Notes under the pieces: model-generated
The model's database searches: none
Seen by the model: only the letters and a program-made list of their open reading frames with translations
Told to the model about the DNA's origin: nothing
Position numbers and translations under genes: made by a program
Shown: positions 55,012 to 64,000 of the stretch, in pieces
How positions within the stretch are numbered: position 1 is the first letter of the stretch
How the letters are laid out: every line of letters begins with the position of its first letter
Assembly: GCF_000226115.1 (NCBI RefSeq)
Contig: NC_016457.1
Location: 1,054,001 to 1,118,000, forward strand
DNA from: Thermothielavioides terrestris NRRL 8126
Taxonomy: Eukaryota > Ascomycota > Sordariomycetes > Sordariales > Chaetomiaceae
Direction of reading: 5' to 3'
Length of the DNA: 64,000 bases

Positions 55012-57474
55012 ATGGCTGAGGTGGACGTTATCCCAACGCTGGGATCGGAACTCAAGGTTCGGCGCCCTCTACGAGACTGCGGGGTGGCTTTCTCGGAGCG
55101 GAGCCGGGCTGACGCGGATGCCGCAGGATGGCTTCAAGCCAGCGAACGCCTGGGTCGCCAACGGCATCGCCTGGCTCGACGACATCCAGTCCTTCTACCG
55201 CGAACGGAGTGCGATCGAGAAGGAATACAGCGCGAAGCTCAATGCGCTGGCCAAGAAATACTTCGAGAAGAAGACGCGCAAGTCGGCGAGCCTGAGTGTT
55301 GGCGACACCCCAGCAATGACCCCCGGCTCGCTCGAGAGGTATGATCCCAGGCTATCCGGCGGATGGGACTGCGTGCTGTGCCCCCGACAGACTTGCTTAC
55401 ACCGCAGTCGCCAGCGCATCTCTGACCACATGGACCACGCATCTGACGTCCCTGGAAGCCCGGGCTGATGAGCACGAACGCTACGGAAACGACCTGATCG
55501 GCAAGGTGGCCGAGCCCCTGAAGCACATGGGCGTCCGTTTCGAAGAGTTGCGCAAGCGCCTCGCCGAGTACGCCGAGAAGCTCGAGAGAGAACGAGATGC
55601 GTCGTACGCCGATCTGCGGAAGATGAAGGGCAAGTACGACGCCGCCTGCCAGGAGGTGGAGAATAAGCGCAAGAAGACCGAGTCCTCGTTCGACAAGGCG
55701 AAGGCGCAGAGCGCCTTCCAGCAACAGATCCTCGAAATGAACAACGTGAAAAACAGCTACCTGATCGCCATCAACGTCACCAACAAGCAGAAGGAAAAAT
55801 ACTACCACGAGTACCTGCCCCAGGTCATGGACAGCCTGCAAGACCTCTCGGAGTTCCGCACCCTCAGGCTAAACGGACTGTGGTCGCTCGCCGCCAAGCT
55901 CGAGGCGACCATGCTGCAGCAAAGCGCGGGCGTAATAGACCACCTGAGCCAGGAAATCACGCGGAACCAGCCTCACCTGGATTCGATGATGTACATACGG
56001 CACAACATGGGGACCTTCCAAGAGCCTGCTAACAAGGTGTTCGAGCCGAGCCCCGTGTGGCACGATGACGGCGCCATGATCGTGGACGAGACGGCCAAGA
56101 TCTACCTCCGCAACCTACTCAACAAGTCGAAGAGCCAGCTCGGCGAACTGCGCCGCGAAGCGGACAAGAAGAGACGGGAGGTCGAGGCCGTGAGGCGCGT
56201 GAAGGAGAAGATCCGGGATGGGACGGAGCAGAAGGACGAGGTAGCCGTGGTGTCGCAGCTCTTTGCGCTGCAGGAGGACCTACACCAAGTCGACCGGAAG
56301 CGGATCACGGTCGAGGTCGAGGTGTCCACCATCACGTCGACAGTGGGCGACGTGACGCTAGGGGCCAAGAACCACAACTTCAAATCGCAGACGTTCAAGA
56401 TCCCCACCAACTGCGACCTCTGCGGGGAGAGAATATGGGGGCTCTCAGCAAAGGGGTTCGACTGCCGCGACTGCGGCTACACATGCCACAGCAAGTGCGA
56501 GATGAAGGTGCCGGCCGAGTGTCCGGGGGAGCAGTCCAAGGAAGAGCGCAAGAAGCTGAAGCAGGAGCGCCAGGAGGCGGCAAACGCGCTGGTCAAACCG
56601 AGCAGCGGCCCGCCAGAGCACGTGGCCGAGCTGCCGGGCCTCAGCCGGTCCGACACGGTCACGTCAGGGAAATCAGGATACGCAGCCAGCTCGCAGCGAT
56701 CCATGACCGGCCCCCTGTCGCCCGCCGACGAGACGCCGCCTGATGTGCCGAGCGCCACCCGGCCGACCAGCACAGCCGCGCCGAGCGCTGGCGCGGGCGC
56801 TGCCAGGAAGCACCGTGTCATTGCACCCCCGCCGGCGGCCTACGTGAGCGAGCTTCCGGGTAGTACGCCGAACGGCTCGTCGCAGGCGTCAGAGCAGCAA
56901 AAGGCCAAGATGCTGTACGCCTTCGAAGCCGGCGGACCGGGCGAGTTGAGCGTGCCGGAGGGACGGGATCTCGTCATATTGGAGCCCGACAGTAAGTTCC
57001 TGCGCCGTCGATCGGTTTCCCCCTACCCCTGACGATCTCACCACCACCCACTAACAATTTTTTTACTTCGCAGCTGGATCCGGCTGGGTCAAAGTGCGGG
57101 CAGGCTACAAGGAGGGTCTCGTCCCGGCGACCTACATCGAGATCACGCCCGCGGCGCCAACGGCACCGGCGGCCATCCTGCCGCAGCACACGGGCCAGTC
57201 GACCTACTCCAACAGCGGCTCGTCGATCGGGACGGCGGCCGGGACGAGCGGGGCGAAGAAGAAGGGCCCCGCGGTGGCGCCCCGGCGAGGCGCCAAGAAG
57301 CTCAAGTACGTCGAGGCGCTGTACGACTACGCGGCGCAGAGCGAGGCCGAGCACAGCATGGTCGAGGGCGAGCGGTTCGTGCTGATCAAGGAGGACCCGG
57401 GCGACGGCTGGGCCGAGGTCGAGAAGGGCGGCGTGACAAAGAGCGTGCCGGCGAGTTATATACAGCTTGTGTAG
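55012..57474 (+). CDS. BZZ1-type F-BAR, C1 and double SH3 protein
   Basis: An endocytic adaptor that binds curved membrane and promotes actin assembly through Las17/WASP and type I myosins. Exons are 55012-55056, 55127-55338, 55415-56991 and 57074-57474, giving 744 aa. The domains in order are an F-BAR coiled-coil module (about 10-275, with NAWVANGIAWLDDIQSFYRERSAIEKEYS and NKQKEKYYHEYLPQVMDSL-type helices), a second coiled coil, a C1 zinc finger (about 406-455, HNFKSQTF...CDLCG...CRDCG...CHSKC), a Ser/Pro-rich linker and two SH3 domains (about 593-645 and 690-744, ending PASYIQLV). The third exon needs the downstream of two acceptors 7 nt apart (after 55414), which restores GSLESASLTTWTT; use of the upstream AG would shift the frame. 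Confidence 0.93.
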
Positions 57475-58814
57475 TGTACTCTACGTACATGGAGGTGTGG
57501 GTGTGGTTGACTACACCTCGCTGATGCTCACCTCACGCTGTGTAGGCTCTGCGCAGTAACTCCATAGTGTAGGTGTGGTTATTGTGTGTGTTGGGGGGTG
57601 GGTGAGCCGGGGGGTGTGGGGCGGGGGAGGGGGGTGGAAGAAGGGTGTGGAAGAAACAGAAGTCTGAGGTTGGAACAAGATTGCGATGGAGCAAGCACAG
57701 CCTCCCGCCATCTGCATGTTGAAGGGATGCCAAGTACACTAGTTACACACGTAGTAGACATACACTACCTCAGGGACTGCTGGGATTGGTTTACGGCACA
57801 TGAATCGATCATTGGGACGACTGATTCTTGCACATTGCTGGCGCTTTCCAAAGATAACTAAAACCGAATTGAAATTGGCTATTCTTTGTTGTGTATATAG
57901 TGTAGATTCCGCTATACCTACACTACGCTATTCCGTACAGTGATTGTGGTCAACATCGTGTACAATTTCCAGAACAAGTCTCAAAAAAGGGGAGGTAGCA
58001 TCCGAAGGGGGATCCGGTATTCCGAGCGACAGGGGGTGGGTCCAGGCCCCCCCAGGGCTGCTGGGGAACCTGGCGCTTGAATCTTGCCGAGCCGATGACG
58101 TCGTTGAACAAGAGTTTGAAGCCGCCCCTGGTGTTGTGCTGGATGATGCCTGAGATAGCAGGAAGCTACACCACCTGCCAGCTGGTGGCAGGCAATGGAA
58201 CCACTCTCCTCGCATTTGCAGCTTCCCAATTGTCGTCTTTTTGTCTTCAGGTAATCTCAAGAAGCAGCAAACTGCCTACCTGCCCAGATTCCAGGTGGGT
58301 GAGACCTTGAGAGCTGCCTGTGCCAGCGTGTCTGGGTGACAGTAGGGAACACATGGCACATGGCAGCGACACAAACCACCGGACCGAACACTGTGGCGTG
58401 CTTGGAAAGGGGTGGGCAGGGATCAGCACCCCAGCTTCCCGCTGCCGCCCTGCCTTGAACGTTGATGGGCTGCCATGGGCTGCCAGCCGGTTTCGACTGG
58501 CCTGGATGATCCCACCATTACACTACGGAATACTTCAGTATAACAAGCGCGTTCCACCCCCGTGGAACTTGTCAAACTGCCAGTTCACCTGTCCAAGATG
58601 ATCAGTCCCTCCTCGTAATCTTCTTGTGTTTCACGTCGCTCGCTCACACAGCTTTTTCTCACTCACCCACGATATAACGATATAATTCACGGCCGTTCTG
58701 GTCTGCACTCGTTTCTTTGAGCACACAATCGCTTCCCACAAACAAACTCCAAAACAACAAAAAAAAAAGCTGGACTTGTCTGCTTGGCAACCAACACTCT
58801 GCCAAGCTCCAAAA
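57475..58814. other. Intergenic DNA between BZZ1 and GH72
   Basis: 1.3 kb between two plus-strand genes. It includes GTGTAGTGTACTC right after the BZZ1 stop, a G-rich GGGGGTGGGTGAGCCGGGGGGTG-like stretch near 57594-57640 that could form a quadruplex, and several TACACTAC motifs. The right end is the GH72 5' UTR, with a poly-A run just before 58770. No gene called. Confidence 0.4.
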
Positions 58815-60557
58815 ATGCGATCTCTCACCCTGATGCCCGTGCTGGCAACGGTCCTCAGCCTGGGGACCGCAAAGCCGACGCCAACGAAGCCCGAGCCGCC
58901 GAGCAAGCGGGCCTCGCTGCCGACTGTGACCATGTCCGGAAATGGTGCGGCGTGCAGACCGACAGTAAACCCCCCGCCCGGACTGGAGACCAGACAAGAC
59001 TGACACGGGACACGCACAGCGTTCTGGCAGGGCAAGGACCGGTTCTATATCCGCGGCATCGACTACCAGCCGGGCGGGTCGTCGGCCATGGCTGATCCGC
59101 TGGCCGATCCGAACGTCTGCAAGCGGGACATTGCCGAGTTCAAGAAGCTGGGCGTCAACACGGTGCGTGTGTATATCACCGACAACTCGGCCAACCACGA
59201 CGAGTGTATGAACGAGCTGGCCGATGCCGGCATCTATGCCATCATCGACGCCAACAACCCGCTCTACTCCCTCAACCGGCTCGATCCCGGTCCGTCCTAC
59301 AACACCTTGTACCTGCAGAGCGTCTTCGCCACCATCGACGCCTTCATCAAGTACGACAACACGCTCGCCTTCTTCTCGGGCAACGAGGTCATCAACGACA
59401 ACGTCAACAGCACGCTCGCCGCCCCCTACGTCAAGGCCGTCACCCGCGACATGCGCCAGTACATCAAGTCCCGCAACTACCGCTCCGTCCCCGTCGGCTA
59501 CTCGGCCGCCGACGTGGCCCAGAACCGCATGCAGCTGGCCCATTACATGAACTGCGGCACCGACGACGAGCGCAGCGACTTCTTTGCCTTCGTGAGTGCC
59601 CTTCTCCGCCCCGCATGGGGGGAGCGTCGTAGATCAATTGTCCAGTGACAAAAGTCTGACGTTTACCGTGTTCAGAACGACTACTCGTGGTGCAACACCA
59701 ACTTCCACGAGTCCGGCTGGGACCAGAAGGTCAAGAACTTCACAGGCTACGGCATCGCCATCTTGTGAGTCTGTCCCTTGTCTGTTTTAAATGAACAAAT
59801 GGGCAGCTTGAATATTCCCGCTGACAGCAACGTTCTAGCCTCTCCGAGTACGGCTGCATCACCAACGGGCGCGACTTCGGCGAGGTCAAGGCGCTGATGA
59901 GCTCCGACATGACGCCCGTGTACTCGGGCGGGCTGATGTACGAGTACGCGCTCGAGGACAACGGGTACGGCATCGTCAAGATCGACGGCGACAAGGTTGA
60001 GGAGCAGCCCGAGTTCAAGAAGTTCGCCTCGGCCCTGTCCGCCAACCCGGCCCCCACCGGCGACGGCGGCTTCACCTCCACCACCAAGGCCGTCGCCTGC
60101 CCGACCAAGGACGCCAACTGGCTTGTCGACACCACCCTGCTCCCGGCCATTCCTGAGAATGCCAAGAAGGTTGGTTCTTATATCTCTCTCCCGCTTCCCT
60201 CTCCTCCCCCTTCCCCCCCAATTTCCTACGCACAACCTTCACACTTCACACCCTATCTAAACCTAATCCGTTTTTGTGCTCCTCTACTCACGACCTTGCA
60301 CCACACAGTTCATGACCGACGGCGCGGGCACCGGGCCCGGCCTGAAGGGCTCCGGCTCGCAGAACGCCGCCGACTCGGGCACCAGCGCGGGCGACGCCCA
60401 GCCCGGGTCCGGCGCCGCCTCCGGCTCGTCGTCCAGCAGCAGCGAGAACGCCGCCGCCCCCGCCGGCCGCGTCGCCCTTGCCGGCATCGACAAGGCCCCC
60501 TTCGTCATCACCGGGCTGGTGATGCTGCTGACCCTCACGGGGACGTTGCTGCTTTGA
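58815..60557 (+). CDS. GH72 GPI-anchored beta-1,3-glucanosyltransferase (Gel/Gas family)
   Basis: It elongates and remodels beta-1,3-glucan at the cell surface. Exons are 58815-58944, 59020-59591, 59676-59764, 59839-60169 and 60309-60557, giving 456 aa. The signal peptide is residues 1-19. The catalytic domain includes AFWQGKDRFYIRGIDYQPGG, the acid/base Glu166 in FFSGNEVIND and the nucleophile Glu267 in LSEYGC; their 101-residue separation matches Gel1-type enzymes. A Ser/Gly-rich region follows, then a C-terminal hydrophobic segment (ITGLVMLLTLTGTLLL) for GPI attachment. There is no CBM43 cysteine module, so it is a Gel1/Gas-minus type enzyme. Intron 4 (139 nt) is pyrimidine-rich with a GTTGGT donor. 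The gene converges on the fRMsr gene. Confidence 0.96.
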
Positions 60558-61165
60558 GTGGGTGCCGGGGGAGTGATGATCCTTGAAAGGGTGGGGGGGA
60601 TTCCTGAAAAAGGGTGGTCGTGGTGATGAATTGACTTCTTTTCCTTACCTTATGCTGTTCTGGTGTCCTATTTGTTGTGTACAATGATAATGGGGAGGTG
60701 AGTGTCTTCATCTGGGGAGCCCGGGAAAACGGGGACCAGGTTGGGTTGTTTTATTTGTAGAGTTGCACTCGTAATATGGTCGGCCGGTCGCTGGAGCGAG
60801 GGTCTTTTTCTGCTTTGGTCTTCTCTAGAATGGAATCGAGTTGTCGACATTCGGAGACTCCAGTCATCCGCCGCGCCTGACAAACCGGGCGACTCCGCCT
60901 GAATTACGCTAGGTGCGTGAAGGATCGATCAATGGTAACTTCCCCTTTCCTTTACCTGCACTCACCGTCTCGAGGACCGTTGACGGGTTGAACAGAGATG
61001 TGTTCTTGATTCAGCCTCTGCATGGTCGATGTCCTCCTTCCGGGTCCCCCGCCCTCGAAATCAACCGTTTCTCACTACCCATTGCCCCTTTCCCTCGCTC
61101 CCCTACGAACCTCCCACATCCCCATCAACACAACGCCCCGTCAAACCACCAGCATCAAAACGCCC
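60558..61165. other. Convergent 3' region, GH72 / fRMsr
   Basis: 608 bp between the two convergent stops, containing both 3' UTRs. No other feature is recognisable. Confidence 0.45.
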
Positions 61166-62164
61166 TCAAGGCCAATCACACGCCTCCGCCAGCAGCTTGG
61201 CCAACCTCTCCAGCCACTCGCGATCGACCTCGTCAAACCCGTCCTCGACGGCGCAGTCGACGTCGATGATGGCGACCACGCCGCGGCCGGCCGCGACGAT
61301 CGGCACGACGATCTCGCTGCGGCTGGCCGCGTCGCAGGCGATGTGGCCCGGGAACCGCGCCACGTCGCGCACCAGCTGCGTCGCGCCCGCCGCCGCCGCC
61401 GTGCCGCACACCCCGCGCCCGAACGCGATCGTCTGGCACGCCACCTTGCCCTGGAAGGGCCCCAGGATGAGCTGCGGCGCCGACGGTGGGGAGAGAGGGT
61501 CGCGCGTGTAGAAGCCTGGTAGGGGGGGGAAAAGGTGGGGAGGAGGAAGGGGGTGGTTAGTAAAGAGGTACGTGAGAGGTACATACAGATCGGGTTGGAG
61601 GGGGAAGGTCACGGGGGCGGACATACCTGCCCAGTTTACTTGGTTGCTTGGCGAGGGGAGTGATTTGTAGGCGTGCCAGAGGAGGGAGGCGGCGTTGGCG
61701 AGGTTGCTGGGGCGCGGTGGTGGGTGGTTAGGCTCGTTTGTTTTCCAGGGTTGGCGAGCAGGTTGTTCTCTCGAACAAGGGGTTGTGTGGGATTGGAGTG
61801 AGTATGCTCACCAAACCTGGGAGAACAGGGGATTAGTTACTACGGACTCGTTCTGAGAATGTCTCGGATAAGAAAATGAGAGGAACAGGACAGGCTCATC
61901 GACAGCAACCAGCCGAAGACGGGACAACCTCGTATCCCTCGACGGAGACAGTGCGAGGTGAACATGGGGACCACACATACCCAGTTCCTCTGTCCAGAGA
62001 ACAGACCCTCGGCCTGGTCCAGCACCTGCTGGTAGGCTTCCTCCTTGGTGACACCCTCGGCGAAGGTGGACGCGTCGGCGTGGACCTGATGGACCGGTCA
62101 GGGGCTTGCCTAATTCAAACAACAACTGGGGAGCTGCTGGCAAACATATGAATGTACTTGCCAT
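61166..62164 (-). CDS. Free methionine-(R)-sulfoxide reductase (GAF domain)
   Basis: It reduces free methionine-R-sulfoxide with thioredoxin, an antioxidant role in the cytosol. Proposed exons on the minus strand are 62162-62164 (ATG only), 61981-62085, 61812-61816 (GTTTG, 5 nt), 61627-61706 and 61166-61515, giving 180 aa, the same length as yeast fRMsr. The micro-exon creates NWVCNLANAASLLWHAYKSL, matching the conserved NWVCNL region; skipping it breaks the frame. The GAF core has LILGPFQGKVACQTI, GRGVCG and FPGHIACD with Cys91, Cys101 and Cys125 at the positions of the redox cysteines of the yeast enzyme. The first intron uses a GC donor (GCAAGT) right after ATG, giving M-VHADASTFAEGVTKEEAY; this is the least certain junction. 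Other introns are GT-AG (164, 105 and 111 nt). Confidence 0.88.
61812..61816 (-). other. Five-nucleotide micro-exon of the fRMsr gene
   Basis: GTTTG is bounded by CCCAG acceptor and GTGAGC donor sequences. It completes TGG-GTT-TG/C-AAC (Trp-Val-Cys-Asn) between two exons whose phases do not otherwise match. The conserved peptide and exact frame restoration are the evidence. Confidence 0.8.
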
Positions 62165-63759
62165 TCTGACTTGCGATGTCGAGCTGTGAGTTTGCGGAAG
62201 ACCGGCTGGACGGGCTGTCGTGAGCCTTCAAGAAATCAGCTCGGTAAATATCAAAAGTGCAGCGAAGACCACAGTATCGTGTCCTCGAAGGTCCTAGAGC
62301 ACTGCGGGGGATATTTTGTTGTGTTTGAGGACTGAGAGTTGTGAGTGACCCGAGGAAAGAAAAGCGAGAAGTGGGGTTCTCAGCAATGGCGCCATTGCCT
62401 GGGCCCACACACCTCCAGAGCAGATTGTTTAGCAAGGTCAACGAGATTATACTGTCTATCTAGGCGGAAGAAGGGCTTTGACAGCTTAGATGAAGCCTTC
62501 TCAAGTCATTGCGCTGTCTCTGGGATATGAATGTGGTCCGGGTTGGTGACATAGGCACTGAACGCCGATCGTCGTTATTACCACGGAAAGACATTAAAAC
62601 CAAAGGATACTTACTGGGTTCTTGTGAGCTAATGGTTATTTAAAAAGTTGCTAGAATACCAATAGGTAGTTGGAAGTCCACGGCTTGACTCACTCAGGTG
62701 GAGATTGAGCCTTGTTAGCTCGTGGCCAGAAGCTCAGTCCTATATGACTTATTCAAAACATCAAACGATTGAATTCGGCCGAGACTGGGCGACTTATCAA
62801 TTCTTCAAACGCCGAGAGCAAAAAATTTCAGACTCCCGGTTTGAAGCGCATAAACATCTTCTCCAAGGTCAGCAAACCAAATCCACTGTTAGGTGGCATC
62901 GTCCATCCGATTGCACTGTTTCGTCCAACCGTCCCTACCTTGCCCGAGGGACTGGTGGGTTGGCTTCCTGCTCGCTCTTTGTTCTGTCAGAATACCAGTA
63001 TCTTAGCTACATATCTCCCAAGGCCATTCCCCGTGTCTGTTGTCCCTGTCATGCGCTACAAGCCCGCGGATCTGATTTTCGCCCCTGTTCAAAAACAACA
63101 AGATCCCTTTACTGGCATTCACTTGCGACATCCGACTCGCGTGGCCGCTACGCTTGCCAGCCTGGACAGAATCGTACGCACTGGGTCACACTCGGTCGGA
63201 GTTCTTGGTCTCCCGACTCGTTTGACCGTGATCCTCCACCACGGGTATGTACATCAGATGCTCCGGTTCCGACTTGGGGTGGCCCGTCCCCTATTGTCGA
63301 GCAGGATGCTGGCACCACCTTGTGACAATTCTCTCCTATGTTCGGCCCGCATACCACCAGCGTCACGAACCCATTTCGCCGGTTTATCACTATGGCTTCC
63401 ATCCTCAAGACGAAACCTTTGGCAATCACCAAAGCCAATCTGGACGTTTGTCCCTACCTCGTGGCCGCAAACTGGCCCACGACGCTCCATCCCTTTGTGC
63501 TCGACAGACGAACAGCTGACATGGCATCGCCTTGACTGGGAAGTTCCTGGACTACTGCGTGTGACGGGCGGCTTGGGGGACTGAGATATAAGGGAGCCTT
63601 TCCGCCGTGTCTGATTGTAGCATTCCACCCTCACATCCGATCTCAGCACCACAACATCTCTGGGACACCTCTCCGCCCCTCAACACGCCTTATCCACCAG
63701 CTTCCCCACCCTACCAACCGACCTACTAGTATTCAACTAGTACGCGATCGCCTGCCGAC
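62165..63759. other. Intergenic DNA between fRMsr and the terminal gene
   Basis: 1.6 kb between divergent genes. A 271-codon plus-strand frame at 62769-63584 and an overlapping shorter one exist but show no domain, signal or conserved motif, and composition does not favour either. They may be a chance frame, a lineage-specific gene or transcribed leader of the next gene. The last 150 bp before 63760 are C/T-rich like a 5' UTR. Confidence 0.4.
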
Positions 63760-64000
63760 ATGGTCCAGTGCGAGAACTGCAGGGACAGCGGCTGGGGCAG
63801 GGTGCCGTGCCCGGGGTGCGCCGGCCATGGCCACCTTTCTGGCGACTGCAGCCGATGCCACAACGAACGCACTATCACGGTTTCTCCAGAATGCGAGGCT
63901 TGTCAGCGCGAAGGCGGGGTGGTCGTTGAAGAGGCCAACGGCACCGGCTTCTACTGGCAGCGTTGTGCAGTTTGCGAAGGCCACGGCTGCATCGTTGATA
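63760..64000 (+). CDS. Cys-rich CxxC (DnaJ zinc-finger-like) protein, 5' part only
   Basis: The first 80 codons of a gene that runs off the window. The visible sequence has repeated Cys pairs: CENC, CPGC followed by AGHG, CSRC, CEAC and CAVC followed by EGHG, then another Cys. The CxxCxGxG-like spacing recalls the zinc-binding region of DnaJ-type chaperones and small zinc-ribbon proteins, but no J domain precedes it. The frame is open to the window edge with no splice site needed. The start at 63760 is the first ATG and follows a C/T-rich leader. I do not recognise the exact family and infer only zinc binding. Confidence 0.7.
   Translation, partial: MVQCENCRDSGWGRVPCPGCAGHGHLSGDCSRCHNERTITVSPECEACQREGGVVVEEANGTGFYWQRCAVCEGHGCIVD

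Noticed and set aside
61964..62085. Use of the donor at 61963 in fRMsr to give NWVCVVPINLAN without a micro-exon
   Set aside because: It keeps frame but inserts four unconserved residues and uses a weak donor; the 5-nt micro-exon gives the exact conserved motif and length.
62769..63584. 271-codon frame as a real gene upstream of the CxxC protein
   Set aside because: Its length is mildly unusual, but I see no domain or conserved motif and it overlaps other open frames; transcript evidence would be needed.
1..64000. CRISPR arrays, bacterial-type operons, defence islands or a secondary-metabolite cluster
   Set aside because: The DNA is eukaryotic with introns; there are no spaced direct repeats of CRISPR type, and no polyketide synthase, peptide synthetase or terpene cyclase genes.

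Overview
The window looks like nuclear DNA of a filamentous ascomycete, most likely a Sordariomycete near the Sordariales. It is GC-rich, has short 50-160 nt GT-AG introns, and carries a typical Pezizomycotina gene set: AA9 monooxygenase, CFEM membrane protein, NsdD/SUB-1 GATA factor and GH72 glucanosyltransferase. I cannot name the species. Gene models were built by hand from reading frames, splice sites and family conservation.

Layout: positions 237-993 hold two copies of a small terminal-inverted-repeat element arranged tail to tail, and a third copy lies at 39106-39474. Between 1.6 and 21.4 kb is a dense housekeeping block: AA9 LPMO (-), complex I 24 kDa subunit (+), kelch protein (-), neutral ceramidase (-), SPF27/BCAS2 splicing factor (+), PKA regulatory subunit (-), CDC50 flippase subunit (+) and the FACT subunit SPT16 (+). 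From 21.4 to 42.5 kb is a gene-sparse region whose only convincing gene is the NsdD/SUB-1-like developmental regulator at 33.7-35.1 kb. From 42.5 to 64 kb the gene-rich pattern returns: glutamate-cysteine ligase (-), CFEM membrane protein (-), DBP5 helicase (-), BZZ1 F-BAR/SH3 protein (+), GH72 glucanosyltransferase (+), free methionine-R-sulfoxide reductase (-), and the 5' part of a Cys-rich CxxC protein (+) cut by the window end.

The genes do not form a metabolic cluster. They cover respiration, splicing, transcription elongation, mRNA export, lipid asymmetry and sphingolipid turnover, cAMP signalling, actin/endocytosis, cell wall remodelling, thiol redox (GCS and fRMsr) and plant cell wall attack (AA9). 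I see no defence system, biosynthetic cluster, CRISPR array, tRNA or rRNA.

The most interesting observations are: a TIR element family whose interior carries a degenerate telomere-like tract; an fRMsr gene that needs both a coding exon consisting only of the start codon (GC-AG intron) and a 5-nt micro-exon to give the conserved protein; a stop-free 78-nt intron inside the first cAMP-binding domain of PKA-R; the isolated, uORF-preceded NsdD-like gene; and short motifs (TACTCCGTA, TACACTAC) that recur in intergenic DNA.
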